DNA from: Lachnospiraceae bacterium | GTDB lineage: Bacteria > Bacillota > Clostridia > Lachnospirales > Lachnospiraceae | Direction: 5' to 3' | NCBI GenBank assembly: GCA_016286035.1 | Contig: JAEERY010000060.1 | Span: forward strand, 1 to 55,891 | DNA length: 55,891 bases | Part shown: positions 1 through 8,183 of the stretch, piece by piece | Position numbering within the stretch: the stretch's first letter is position 1 | Layout of the letters: every line of letters starts with the position of its first letter | The notes under the pieces: model-generated | The model's database searches: none | What the model was told of the DNA's origin: nothing | What the model saw: only the letters and a program-made list of their open reading frames with translations | Position numbers and translations under genes: made by a program

Positions 1-344
1 CCGGCATTGATGTGTGCCTGAGCCTTCTCCTTTGATGTATAGAAACCTGAGCACTCAAGAACAACGTCTATCTTGAGCTCACCCCAAGGACAGTTGTTTG
101 CATCGGGCTCTTTGTAAATCTTAAGAGTCTTACCGTCAACAGTGATTGAATCCTCACCAGCTGAAACTGTATCAGCTAAAGCGTACTTACCCTGTGAAGA
201 ATCATACTTCAAAAGGTGTGCAAGCATCTTAGGGCTTGTCAGATCGTTGATAGCTACTACTTCATAACCTTCTGCACCAAACATCTGTCTGAATGCAAGA
301 CGACCGATACGGCCGAAACCATTGATTGCTACTCTTACTGCCAT
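1..344 (-). CDS. gap: Glyceraldehyde-3-phosphate dehydrogenase, N-terminal part (3' end outside window)
   Basis: The first 114 residues of type I GAPDH, the NAD-dependent glycolytic enzyme that oxidises and phosphorylates glyceraldehyde 3-phosphate. The start [20 protein letters not shown] carries the Rossmann dinucleotide motif GFGRIGR. It is followed by the family-typical [20 protein letters not shown] and [10 protein letters not shown] segments. The catalytic Cys and the C-terminal half lie beyond base 1. ATG at 342-344 is preceded by a strong ACGGAGGA Shine-Dalgarno. It has its own promoter in the 200-base gap to the right. Identification is secure; only completeness is unknown. Confidence 0.97.
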   Translation of the reverse strand, partial: MAVRVAINGFGRIGRLAFRQMFGAEGYEVVAINDLTSPKMLAHLLKYDSSQGKYALADTVSAGEDSITVDGKTLKIYKEPDANNCPWGELKIDVVLECSGFYTSKEKAQAHINA

Positions 345-426
345 GTTAAAAATCCTCCGTAAATGAAAAATGATTTATTTTGTTTCGGCAAACAAAAATG
401 TTTGTCAAAAAATTATCAGCATGTCT

Positions 427-455
427 ATTCTACAATGAACCATTGCCAAATTCAA
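427..455 (-). promoter_or_regulatory. gap promoter
   Basis: Minus-strand -35 TTGAAT (450-455) and -10 TAGAAT (427-432) with an exact 17-base spacer, about 85 bases upstream of the gap ATG. A perfect inverted repeat CAAACA-N4-TGTTTG lies downstream at 389-404, inside the leader, and could be an operator or an mRNA hairpin. No other gene is seen in 345-544. Confidence 0.65.
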
Positions 456-544
456 GAAAAAAATATACAAAAAATTAAGAACATTTAATGAACAGACTTT
501 GCATTGTCTCCAAGACAGAAAAACTGTCCATTCTTCCAAAATCC

Positions 545-1369
545 TTATCCCAGCTTATGATATGAAGCTATCCTGCCCTCAAATGTGCAGTAATACTCAA
601 AGCCTGCTGCCTTTAAAGCCTCATAAGCCCTGTCAAAATCGGCAGCCTCATATCCTGCTGTATGTGAATCGCTACCGACCGTTATGATCTCACCGCCAAG
701 CTCTTTGTATCTTTTAAGTATATCCGTATTGGGATGAACATCCTTAAGATAATACTTTCTGATCCCTGCCGTATTGACCTCGATCCCTCTTCCGTTGTCA
801 ATGACGGTCGTAAGTATCCTGTCTATTACATCCTTATATTTAAAGTAGCTGTAGTTTTTGTCAGTCTCCGGTGCATATCTTATCGCATAGTCAAGATGTC
901 CCAAAACATCATAGTTGTTGAAGAGCTTTACATTTTCGAGTATGCATTCAAAATACTCTCTCAATGCTTCCTCTTCGCTCCTGTTCTCAAAGAATTCCGG
1001 ATAATAAGGATCGCGCTTGTTTACTATGTGGCATGAAAAGATTATGAAATCAAAGTCATAAGACTTTGCATATATCGCATTTTCTCTGAAAACATCGGTC
1101 TGCATCCCAAGCTCGACTCCAAAACCGATATTTATCTTATCGCCATAGATGCCTCTTAATCTTAAAAGCTCATAAAGATATGAGTCCGTGTTAAGATCAA
1201 ACATCCCTTCATCATCTTTGCCGTTGTACGGGAATCCTATATCATTATGCTCGGTGAAGCATATATGTGTCAGTCCCTTGTTTATCGCTGATACAACTTC
1301 CTCTTCCATCGGTGACTTGCCGTCTCCGCTGAATGTGCTGTGAACGTGAAAATCTGCTCTTATTGCCAT
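545..1369 (-). CDS. PHP-domain phosphoesterase, histidinol-phosphatase (HisK/HisJ) type
   Basis: A 274-residue PHP-fold metal-dependent phosphatase. The metal-ligand motifs are all visible: DFHVHS at the N-terminus, FTEHND near residue 40, the Glu in GVELG, SCHIV near 112, GHLDYA near 158 and GSDSH near 235. Length and motif order fit the HisK-type histidinol-phosphatase that makes histidinol from histidinol phosphate. No other his gene is nearby, so another phosphoester substrate is possible. ATG 1369 follows GAGGACACCAG. The gene appears monocistronic, with a TATAAT-type -10 at 1413-1418, and lies after the xerD terminator. Confidence 0.8.
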   Translation of the reverse strand: MAIRADFHVHSTFSGDGKSPMEEEVVSAINKGLTHICFTEHNDIGFPYNGKDDEGMFDLNTDSYLYELLRLRGIYGDKINIGFGVELGMQTDVFRENAIYAKSYDFDFIIFSCHIVNKRDPYYPEFFENRSEEEALREYFECILENVKLFNNYDVLGHLDYAIRYAPETDKNYSYFKYKDVIDRILTTVIDNGRGIEVNTAGIRKYYLKDVHPNTDILKRYKELGGEIITVGSDSHTAGYEAADFDRAYEALKAAGFEYYCTFEGRIASYHKLG

Positions 1370-1412
1370 CTGGTGTCCTCATTTCTGTGATACTTAACTT
1401 TTCAATCTAAGA

Positions 1413-1418
1413 ATTATA
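1413..1418 (-). promoter_or_regulatory. -10 element upstream of the PHP phosphatase gene
   Basis: A perfect TATAAT on the minus strand 44 bases before the ATG. The -35 region is poor, so this is a weaker promoter call. Confidence 0.4.
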
Positions 1419-1452
1419 CAATACTTTTTGTGTTTTGCATATTTTAAAAGGC

Positions 1453-1481
1453 AAAAAAAGGGGACCGTTTTAGACGATCCC
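1453..1481 (-). terminator. Intrinsic terminator after xerD
   Basis: On the minus strand GGGATCG and CGGTCCC pair (7 bp with one G-U) around a 7-base loop (1461-1481), followed by a run of seven T residues (1453-1459), directly after the xerD stop codon. Confidence 0.85.
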
Positions 1482-1488
1482 ATCTTTG

Positions 1489-2373
1489 TTATCCTCTCAA
1501 GTGAGCTTTCTGATATACCTCTCTTAAGTGATTATGATTCATATTTGCATATATCTGGGTTGTAGAGATATCACTGTGTCCGAGCATCTCCTGTACACTC
1601 TTTAAGTCCGCTCCGTTCTCAACAAGATGAGCTGCGAAACTGTGTCTTAATGTATGAGGAGTGATATCCGTAGTGATACCCGCTTTCCTGCTGTAATACT
1701 TTATGAGCTTCCAGAATCCCTGCCTGCTCATCGGCACTCCGGAACAGTTTACGAACAACTCGTCTGACTTGTTGTTCATAACAAGTGCTTCCCTTGAATG
1801 CTCTAAATAATTGATGAGCGCATTTCTTGCCTTTAATCCGAAAGGAATGATCCTTTCCTTTCCTCCGTGATTACATACGATGTAATTCATCTGAAGATTA
1901 AGGTCCTGTGATCTTAATGTGATAAGCTCCGATACTCTTATGCCTGTAGCATAGAGAAGCTCTAACATCGCCTTGTCCCTGATCTCCTTGGGCGTATCAC
2001 CGTTTGGCTGCTCAAGAAGAGTATTGACCTCATTCATGGTCATGATCTCCGGAGCCTTCTTTTCTATCTTGGGTGATTTTAAAACACCGCTGATATCTTC
2101 ACTGACCATCCCCTCATAGGTCATGAAATGGAAAAGCGCCTTGATCGATGCCACATTTCTTGATATGGTAGCAGGTTTGAAACTCTCCGATACCATATAG
2201 TCCATGTATGCGGTAAGGTCATCCTTCTTTATGTCCCTTACATCGGTGACCTTCCTTGACTCCAAAAATGCGACAAACTTCTTCAGGTCCCTCTGATAAG
2301 ACAACTCCGTATTTGAAGAAGTCTTTTTAACATTATGTAAATATGAAATAAAAGCATCTATTTCTTTTTGCAT
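1489..2373 (-). CDS. xerD: Site-specific tyrosine recombinase XerD
   Basis: A 294-residue XerC/D recombinase acting in chromosome-dimer resolution at dif. An N-terminal SAM-like core-binding domain (about 1-85) is followed by the catalytic domain. Visible catalytic elements: Arg in ATGIRVSEL (about 148), the H-x-x-R box in HTLRHSFAAH, the second His in LGHSDISTT and the nucleophile Tyr in QIYANMNH. Proximity to the Nudix/ADP-ribose pyrophosphatase gene resembles the Bacillus nudF-ripX(xerD) region, so XerD is preferred over XerC. ATG 2373 follows GGGAG, with a consensus promoter directly upstream. Confidence 0.92.
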   Translation of the reverse strand: MQKEIDAFISYLHNVKKTSSNTELSYQRDLKKFVAFLESRKVTDVRDIKKDDLTAYMDYMVSESFKPATISRNVASIKALFHFMTYEGMVSEDISGVLKSPKIEKKAPEIMTMNEVNTLLEQPNGDTPKEIRDKAMLELLYATGIRVSELITLRSQDLNLQMNYIVCNHGGKERIIPFGLKARNALINYLEHSREALVMNNKSDELFVNCSGVPMSRQGFWKLIKYYSRKAGITTDITPHTLRHSFAAHLVENGADLKSVQEMLGHSDISTTQIYANMNHNHLREVYQKAHLRG

Positions 2374-2421
2374 CCTGTTTTTTTCTCCCGCTTAAACCCT
2401 GTTTTCGTGTCGGTAAGACCT

Positions 2422-2450
2422 ATTATAATCAACTAATTATGTAAAATCAA
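2422..2450 (-). promoter_or_regulatory. xerD promoter
   Basis: -35 TTGATT (2445-2450), 17-base spacer, perfect -10 TATAAT (2422-2427) on the minus strand, about 50 bases before the xerD ATG. Confidence 0.75.
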
Positions 2451-2577
2451 GGTGCTTTTTTTCGCTAAAATCAAGGGTTTTGGCGGTTTACACAAAATGT
2501 TGCAAGACCGTTTATCACACCGCACTACATGTTGTGAAAAATTTTTTTAAATTTTTTTCATTTTTTTTGAAATAATT

Positions 2578-2609
2578 AACATAAATTGCATTTTGCGATT
2601 ATTTATGTT
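2578..2609. repeat. Long imperfect palindrome in the AT-rich gap
   Basis: AACATAAAT (2578-2586) and ATTTATGTT (2601-2609) are perfect inverted arms around a partly self-complementary core. The surrounding 2520-2640 stretch is very T-rich on the plus strand. No gene is seen in 2374-2638. The palindrome could be a weak terminator for the 91-residue gene ending at 2639, but no T-run follows it on the minus strand. Confidence 0.4.
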
Positions 2610-2638
2610 GATAATTTATTGTTAATATATTATCTGAA

Positions 2639-2914
2639 CTAATCTTTAAGAAAGGCATATATTTCCTTTATCAGCTCATCCCCTTTCTCGGATTTACCAT
2701 CCGCCAGATACATGATAAACACCCCCGACCAGTTATCATAAGAAACAAAAACATGTTCCTTCTTCATCCTGGATTCAAATTCAGGTCTCAGAAGTTCTTC
2801 TATCCTGTCTATATCATCGCTTTCCAGACTGTCGTTATTTACCGAAAGACTTCCGTTAGCGATCACACTCAGTCTCCACCCGTTTGGACTTTTTTCTATT
2901 ATTCCAGGTTTCAT
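2639..2914 (-). CDS. Hypothetical 91-residue protein
   Basis: A small soluble protein I do not recognise. It begins MKPGIIEKSPNGWRLSVI, has an acidic middle (SLESDDIDRIEELL), the segment HVFVSYDNWSGVFIMYL and a charged helical C-terminus. The mixed beta/alpha pattern and absence of membrane or signal segments suggest a small cytoplasmic alpha/beta protein. Coding status is supported by a good start (AAGAGGTATATC before ATG 2914) and its own promoter at 2950-2978. It sits alone between xerD and the Nudix gene. No function is assigned. Confidence 0.7.
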   Translation of the reverse strand: MKPGIIEKSPNGWRLSVIANGSLSVNNDSLESDDIDRIEELLRPEFESRMKKEHVFVSYDNWSGVFIMYLADGKSEKGDELIKEIYAFLKD

Positions 2915-2949
2915 GATATACCTCTTAATAAGACTTCCTTACATTCATT

Positions 2950-2978
2950 ATTATAAAAAAACTTCGCTCTATTTACAA
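2950..2978 (-). promoter_or_regulatory. Promoter of the 91-residue gene, embedded in the Nudix-gene terminator
   Basis: -35 TTGTAA (2973-2978), 17-base spacer, perfect -10 TATAAT (2950-2955) on the minus strand. The -35 lies in the loop and arm of the preceding terminator and the -10 overlaps its T-run. Confidence 0.55.
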
Positions 2979-2994
2979 AAGAAATAAAGCGAAG
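2955..2994 (-). terminator. Strong intrinsic terminator after the Nudix gene
   Basis: The minus-strand arms CTTCGCTTTATTT (2982-2994) and AAATAGAGCGAAG (2962-2974) form a 13-bp stem with one mismatch, a 7-base loop, then seven T residues (2955-2961). The aminotransferase-Nudix unit ends here. Confidence 0.92.
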
Positions 2995-3015
2995 CATATG
3001 ATCATTAAAAATCTT

Positions 3016-3549
3016 CTATTTTTCGGCAAACTGTGCATAGAACAGGATCGCAGATATCGTCTTGGCATCCTGTATGGTACCGTCCTTTATCATCTCAAGG
3101 AGTTCATCAAGCGTATAACTCTCTACATTGACAAATTCATCCTCATCAAGATGCTGAGCCGATCTTGTAAGTTTTGTGGCTTTATATATGTATATCTTTT
3201 CGTTTGAAAATGCCACCGTGGTAAAGAGTTCAAACAGCTTCTCTCCGCACTCTGCCCTGTATCCGGTCTCCTCTTCAAGCTCTCTTAGAGCCGCCTTCAT
3301 CGGATCCTCTCCGGGATTCAATCCTCCGGCCGGTATCTCAAGAGTCTGCCTCTCTATGGAGTTACGGTACTGCCTTACCATAAGGATGCGCCCGTCTTCA
3401 GTAACGGCAACGGCTGCTGCCGCTCCCTTGTGTTCGATATGATCCCACAGACCGGTATTTCCGTTGGGGACTAACATCTCATCCTTATAATAATCTATGA
3501 TCGTACCCTTGCTGACAAGGGTTCTGTTCAAACGTTTGTATCCGTCCAT
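3016..3549 (-). CDS. nudF: Nudix hydrolase, ADP-ribose pyrophosphatase type
   Basis: A 177-residue Nudix protein. The Nudix box GX5EX7REUXEEXGU is intact around residues 76-98 (core RELEEETGY), preceded by a family-typical beta segment with RQYRNSIERQTLEIPAGG. The RQYR and E-PAG signature is that of ADP-ribose pyrophosphatases, which cleave ADP-ribose to AMP and ribose 5-phosphate. The gene starts 3 bases after the aminotransferase stop (GAGGCATAACAG before ATG 3549), so the two are co-transcribed. Symbol by family and by neighbourhood with xerD. Substrate is inferred. Confidence 0.85.
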   Translation of the reverse strand: MDGYKRLNRTLVSKGTIIDYYKDEMLVPNGNTGLWDHIEHKGAAAAVAVTEDGRILMVRQYRNSIERQTLEIPAGGLNPGEDPMKAALRELEEETGYRAECGEKLFELFTTVAFSNEKIYIYKATKLTRSAQHLDEDEFVNVESYTLDELLEMIKDGTIQDAKTISAILFYAQFAEK

Positions 3550-3552
3550 CTG

Positions 3553-4836
3553 TTATGCCTCAAGAAGCTTCTTTACACTGACAAGCTTAACGCATAAAAC
3601 GAACACCTCAAGTGCCTGTGCAAGCTCTCCTATCGGAGGGAATGTAGGTGCTATACGTATGTTGCTGTCATCAGGATCCTTCTTGTAAGGATATGTCGCA
3701 CCTGCTCCGGTAAGGGTAACACCGGCTTCCTTGCACATGGCAACGATCTCCTTTGCACATCCGTTAAGCGAGTTAAACGATACAAAATATCCTCCGTGAG
3801 GTTTTGTCCATGTACCGATCTCGGTGTCCTTAAGCTCTTTTTCAAATGTATCAAGAACAAGATCGAATTTGGGACGTACTATCTCGGCATGCTTCTTCAT
3901 ATGATTGTTCATGCCTTCAAGGTTCTTGAAATATCTAACATGACGAAGCTGGTTTAACTTGTCATGACCGATCGTCTGGATCGTTATTATCTTTCTTATG
4001 TATTCAACATTCTTTGCACTGGTAGCGATAGCCGCAACACCCGAACCTGGGAAGGTGATCTTTGATGTTGAGCAGAACTCATATACCATATCAGGATTTC
4101 CTGCCTTTTCGCATTCGCTCAGTATCTCAAGGAGTTCCTCCTGCTTTCCGTTGTAAAGATGATGGATTATGTATGCATTGTCCCAGTAGATCCTGAAGTC
4201 CTCTGCTGCGGGCTTTAATGCGGCAAATCTCTTTACAGTCTCATCAGAGTATGTAACACCGCTCGGATTTGCATACTTGGGAACACACCAGATACCCTTT
4301 ACTGCAGGATCGCTGTTAACATACTTTTCCACAAGATCCATATCGGGGCCATTATCGGTCATGGGGATATTGATCATCTCGATACCAAACTGCTCTGTGA
4401 TCGCGAAATGTCTGTCATATCCGGGTACCGGGCATAAGAACTTAACCTTGTCAAGCTTGCACCATGGTGTTGAACCGCATACTCCGTGGATCATTGAACG
4501 TGCTACGGTATCGTACATTATATTAAGGCTCGAATTACCAAATATTATGACATTGTCGGGATTAACTCCCATCATGTCACCCATAAGCTTACGTGCTTCA
4601 GCTATACCTATGAGCTCACCGTAGTTTCTGCAATCCACTCCCGCTTCTGAATGGAACTCACTCTTGGGATTCAAGGTATTGAAGAAATCAGCCTCCATAT
4701 CAAGCTGCTCTGCACTGGGAAGTCCGCGGGCCATATTTAGCTTAAGTCCTTTTCCCTTTGCATCCTCGTATGCTTTTTCAAGTTCTGCCTTCAGTGCTGA
4801 AAGCTCTTCTTTTGACATACTCTTGTATGATTTCAT
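3553..4836 (-). CDS. PLP-dependent aminotransferase, aspartate aminotransferase subgroup Ic type
   Basis: A 427-residue fold-type I aminotransferase. It resembles the class that begins with a helical EELSALKAELEKAYEDAKG and LNMARGLPSAEQLD, typical of the larger aspartate aminotransferase Ic subgroup (Pfam Asp_aminotransf). The PLP Schiff-base Lys is in FCSTSKITFPGSGVA (about 261). YWDNAY and the substrate Arg in NIRIAPTFPP are also present. Likely transfers the amino group of aspartate or a related amino acid to 2-oxoglutarate. First gene of a two-gene unit with the Nudix hydrolase. Start supported by AGGAG before ATG and by an upstream promoter. Confidence 0.85.
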   Translation of the reverse strand: MKSYKSMSKEELSALKAELEKAYEDAKGKGLKLNMARGLPSAEQLDMEADFFNTLNPKSEFHSEAGVDCRNYGELIGIAEARKLMGDMMGVNPDNVIIFGNSSLNIMYDTVARSMIHGVCGSTPWCKLDKVKFLCPVPGYDRHFAITEQFGIEMINIPMTDNGPDMDLVEKYVNSDPAVKGIWCVPKYANPSGVTYSDETVKRFAALKPAAEDFRIYWDNAYIIHHLYNGKQEELLEILSECEKAGNPDMVYEFCSTSKITFPGSGVAAIATSAKNVEYIRKIITIQTIGHDKLNQLRHVRYFKNLEGMNNHMKKHAEIVRPKFDLVLDTFEKELKDTEIGTWTKPHGGYFVSFNSLNGCAKEIVAMCKEAGVTLTGAGATYPYKKDPDDSNIRIAPTFPPIGELAQALEVFVLCVKLVSVKKLLEA

Positions 4837-4898
4837 GGTAATTCTCCTATCGATATGTTTTGCTTTGTATCATTGTATACAATTATTCAACTCATGAT

Positions 4899-4927
4899 AT
4901 TATAACCTATGCACGAACCTAGCACAA
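4899..4927 (-). promoter_or_regulatory. Aminotransferase-Nudix promoter
   Basis: -35 TTGTGC (4922-4927), 17-base spacer and perfect -10 TATAAT (4899-4904) on the minus strand, about 65 bases before the ATG. Confidence 0.65.
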
Positions 4928-4946
4928 GTATTTATTTAAGTACAAT

Positions 4947-5807
4947 CTATGTCTTTGAAACTTTTCTCCACCTTATAACGGCAACACCGATAATTATGGT
5001 ATATCCGAGTATACTTAAAGGCTGCGGGATCTCTCCAAGGAATATGATCCCCAATAGAGCCGCAAAGATGACCTGGGTATAATCAAATACGCTTATCTCC
5101 TTTGCAGGTGCGAACTTGTATGCCGTCGTTATCGAAAACTGTCCTAGAGACGCACCTATCCCTGCAAGCATAAGACATCCGATCTGTCTTAAACTCATCG
5201 GATGATAGTTAAATACAAGATATGGAAGCGTTACCAGGCATGAGAACAGCGAAAAGCATAAGACTATTATCGGTGTCTTCTCGCCCTTCTTTCCCAGCTT
5301 CCTTACAAATACATAGGCAGTTCCGGCTCCAAAGCCTCCGTAAAGTCCTATCAGTGCAGGTATGACCTCCGACATAAGTCCTGTCGGTCTTATTATGAAC
5401 AATGCTCCGATAAAAGCTATGACTGTCGCAACGATATCCAGCTTTGTCGGTACTTCCTTAAGAATGAATATGGAAAGGATTATCGCAAAAAACGGAGAAA
5501 GCTTGTTTAGCATGTTTGCATCAGCGATACCGAGTCTGTCTATCGCATAGAAATTTGCGATAAGCCCTGACGTACCGAACAGACATCTGAAGAAGATGTC
5601 TGCCCTGTTGTTTTTTTCTATATGAAAAGGTGTCTTATTCTTTATGAGTGCCGCTGCTGCCACCAGAAGCGCAACGAAATTTCTGAAGAATGCTTTCTGC
5701 ATCGTCGGAAGATCTCCCGATATCCTGATAAAGAAAGTCATCAGTGAGAATCCGAATGCCGCCAGCAGGATGCATATGATACCTTTTATCTTGTTTGTGC
5801 GTTCCAT
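4947..5807 (-). CDS. EamA/DMT-family transporter
   Basis: A 286-residue membrane protein with ten predicted hydrophobic helices arranged as two EamA repeats (about 8-138 and 150-280). The first repeat has FRNFVALLVAAAALI and ends with the family-typical ILKEVPTKLDI. The second ends with LLGIIFLGEIPQPLSILGY. Such drug/metabolite transporters export amino acids, metabolites or drugs; the substrate cannot be read from sequence. It starts 11 bases after the MATE gene stop with AGAGGAAAATCTT before ATG, so it is probably co-transcribed with the MATE gene. Confidence 0.88.
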   Translation of the reverse strand: MERTNKIKGIICILLAAFGFSLMTFFIRISGDLPTMQKAFFRNFVALLVAAAALIKNKTPFHIEKNNRADIFFRCLFGTSGLIANFYAIDRLGIADANMLNKLSPFFAIILSIFILKEVPTKLDIVATVIAFIGALFIIRPTGLMSEVIPALIGLYGGFGAGTAYVFVRKLGKKGEKTPIIVLCFSLFSCLVTLPYLVFNYHPMSLRQIGCLMLAGIGASLGQFSITTAYKFAPAKEISVFDYTQVIFAALLGIIFLGEIPQPLSILGYTIIIGVAVIRWRKVSKT

Positions 5808-5818
5808 AAGATTTTCCT

Positions 5819-7171
5819 CTAGCCTATGTCATCCCTCGTGATGTTGTTTGCCCACTTATGGCTGTAGAAATGCTTGAATACCCATGGCCACTTTACAAAC
5901 TCATCGGTACACAGTAAAAAGTAGACCATCTTTACCGGAAGCTTGAATACGAAAGCCGCCAGAAGTCCGAGAGGTACGGCATAGCACCACATATCTATAG
6001 TATCGCATTTAAATCCGAACTTGCTGTCTCCTCCCGCTCTGAACACACCTGCGATAAGACAGGTGTTAACGGATGTACCCGTGATATAGTAAGTGTTTAT
6101 CAAAAGCATGAACTTAAGATAATCAAGCGCTGTTTCAGTTAAGGCCGCTTTGCTTAAAGCAAAAGGCATTATGATAAGAACTATGATACCGCCAAGTATA
6201 CCGGTTATTACCGAAAGCCTTAACAGGATATGGCCAGTCCTTATGCCCTCTTCTCTGTCTCCTTCTCCAAGTATCTGACCTACTATGATACCGGAAGCTG
6301 CACCGACACCGTAACACATAACGCAGCCTAGGTTCCTTACAACATTTACTATCGAATATGCTGCAACGGCATCGTTTCCAAGGTGACCTATTATTACTGA
6401 GTACATTGAGAATGCAAGAGCCCATACAAGGTCGTTTCCTATGGCAGGAAGAGCCATTGATACAAAGTCTTTCTGCAAAAGCTCATGCTTTTCAAATATG
6501 GTCTTGAATGTGAGCGCAACGCCGGGCTTTGTCATTGATACGACTGCGCAGCTCATCAGCTGGATAAATCGGCTTATCGTTGTTGCTATGGCAACACCCA
6601 CGACTCCGAGCTTGGGTGCTCCGAACAGTCCAAAGATGAATACCGCGTTTAGGATCACGTTGCATACAAGCGCAACAGTTTCAAGAACAGTGCTTGTAGC
6701 TACCTTTCCGATACATCTGAGTATTGACATATATACCGCGCTTATTGCCCAGAAAATGAGTCCCGGTGCGATAAATATCAGATACTTTGCTCCCATTTCT
6801 ATAAGTGTTTCATCCGATGTATATATATACATCAGATAGTTTGGTATCAGCATGCATGCAACGGCACCGATAATGGCAACACCAAGTGCGAATCTTAAAC
6901 CTATGCCTTCAATTTTCTCGATGGTCTTAAGATCTCCCTTACCGTAATACTGGGCTGCCAGCATAGCTATTCCGGTACCTATTCCGTAAAGGAACATGAA
7001 CAGTATCCCCACAAGACTGTTCGCAAGCGATACCGCACTGATAGCGTCCTGTCCGACAGTATTTAACATCAATACATCGACACTGTTGACACCGGCATCT
7101 ATTATATTCTGCAATATGATGGGCAGTGCGACTACCCATATTTTCTTATATGTTTCTCTTTTGTTATTCAT
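5819..7171 (-). CDS. MATE-family efflux transporter
   Basis: A 450-residue multidrug and toxic compound extrusion protein with about twelve membrane segments in two six-helix halves. Recognisable elements are IWVVALPIILQNIIDAGVNS at the N-terminus, VGQDAISAVSLANS in helix 2, the internal repeat ALPAIGNDLVWALAF (about 240) and GVGAASGIIVGQILGEGD (about 300). It exchanges cations for organic substrates; the substrate is unknown. ATG 7171 follows GAGGGGAGTTTT. An intrinsic terminator lies between argC and this gene, so either readthrough or an unseen promoter drives it. Confidence 0.9.
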   Translation of the reverse strand: MNNKRETYKKIWVVALPIILQNIIDAGVNSVDVLMLNTVGQDAISAVSLANSLVGILFMFLYGIGTGIAMLAAQYYGKGDLKTIEKIEGIGLRFALGVAIIGAVACMLIPNYLMYIYTSDETLIEMGAKYLIFIAPGLIFWAISAVYMSILRCIGKVATSTVLETVALVCNVILNAVFIFGLFGAPKLGVVGVAIATTISRFIQLMSCAVVSMTKPGVALTFKTIFEKHELLQKDFVSMALPAIGNDLVWALAFSMYSVIIGHLGNDAVAAYSIVNVVRNLGCVMCYGVGAASGIIVGQILGEGDREEGIRTGHILLRLSVITGILGGIIVLIIMPFALSKAALTETALDYLKFMLLINTYYITGTSVNTCLIAGVFRAGGDSKFGFKCDTIDMWCYAVPLGLLAAFVFKLPVKMVYFLLCTDEFVKWPWVFKHFYSHKWANNITRDDIG

Positions 7172-7190
7172 AAAACTCCCCTCTTAAAAG

Positions 7191-7212
7191 AAAAAAGTCC
7201 TGACGGACTTTT
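7191..7212 (-). terminator. Intrinsic terminator after argC
   Basis: Minus-strand AAAAGTCC-GTCA-GGACTTTTTT (7191-7212): a short strong stem with a tetraloop and a T-run, two bases after the argC stop codon. It ends the rho-rpmE-DUF1385-prmC-prfA-argC run. Confidence 0.85.
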
Positions 7213-7214
7213 CT

Positions 7215-8159
7215 CTAAAGGTTTAACCCCTTGTCTTCATCGCACCCGATCATGATGTTCATGCACTGGATGGCTGCTCCCGATGCTCCCTTGCCCAGAT
7301 TATCGAAACGGGTCGTTAAGAGTATTCTTTCTTCGTTGCCCGTAACAAATAACTGCAATCCGTCCCATCCGGAAAGATTGTTGGATCCTATAAAGCCGTT
7401 GGCATCGGCTTCAGACCCGAAAGGCATTACACGGATGAACTTCTGATCCTTATAGTAATCAGACATATATGCGTGAACGCTCTCAGGTGTATTCTTTCCG
7501 TTCATCATATCAGCATAGAACGGAAGACTTACGAACATTCCGCTGTAATAGTCCGCGATAATGGGTGAGAACAATGGTGTCCTTGATAAGCCCGAAATCT
7601 TCTTCATCTCTTTAAGATGTTTATGCTGTTGTGAAAGTGCATATTCACGCGGTGAACCGTATTCCTTATCTCTGTTTGGATCCTCATAAACCGCGATCGT
7701 CTTTTTTCCTGCTCCCGAATATCCGCTGACCGCAAAAGCACTCACCGGGTAATCCTCAGGTATAAGCCCTCCCTTTACAAGAGGGTATGCTATTGTGATA
7801 AAGCCTGTTGCATAACATCCGGGAACAGCGACCCTTTTTCCTGTCTTTATTGCCTCTCTGTGCTTATCAGAAAGCTCCGGATATCCGTATGCCCAGCCCT
7901 CTTCTGTTCTGTGGGCAGTTGAAGCATCTATTATCCTTACATCCGGATTTGTGACAAGACTTACGGATTCCTTTGATGCCGCATCGGGCAGGCACAAAAA
8001 CGTTATGTCGGATGAATTGATCATTTTTGCTCTCTCATTCGGATCTTTCCTGAGCTCGGGATCAATCTTCATGATATTTATATCATCCCTTTTTTCAAAT
8101 CTTTCATATATACGCAGTCCGGTGGTCCCTTCACTGCCGTCTATAAATACATTGACCAT
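7215..8159 (-). CDS. argC: N-acetyl-gamma-glutamyl-phosphate reductase, type 2
   Basis: A 314-residue NADPH-dependent reductase of arginine synthesis, of the short 'common form 2'. N-terminal Rossmann segment FIDGSEGTTGLRIYERF, the catalytic Cys in VPGCYATGF (about 117), SGYSGAGKK, and the late catalytic His region QQHKHLKEM. It starts 24 bases after the prfA stop with a GAGG Shine-Dalgarno, so it appears to be the last gene of a translation-factor operon. No other arg gene is in the window. Confidence 0.92.
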   Translation of the reverse strand: MVNVFIDGSEGTTGLRIYERFEKRDDINIMKIDPELRKDPNERAKMINSSDITFLCLPDAASKESVSLVTNPDVRIIDASTAHRTEEGWAYGYPELSDKHREAIKTGKRVAVPGCYATGFITIAYPLVKGGLIPEDYPVSAFAVSGYSGAGKKTIAVYEDPNRDKEYGSPREYALSQQHKHLKEMKKISGLSRTPLFSPIIADYYSGMFVSLPFYADMMNGKNTPESVHAYMSDYYKDQKFIRVMPFGSEADANGFIGSNNLSGWDGLQLFVTGNEERILLTTRFDNLGKGASGAAIQCMNIMIGCDEDKGLNL

Positions 8160-8183
8160 TATGATAACCTCGTCATTGTTATG

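Noticed and set aside
480-545. GACAG-TTTTT-CTGTC stem as the PHP gene terminator
   Set aside because: Only a 5-bp stem without a following T-run on the minus strand; too weak to call.
2500-2640. T-rich stretch as a possible replication-origin unwinding element
   Set aside because: No dnaA, dnaN or DnaA-box cluster is nearby; local AT-richness with one palindrome is not enough.
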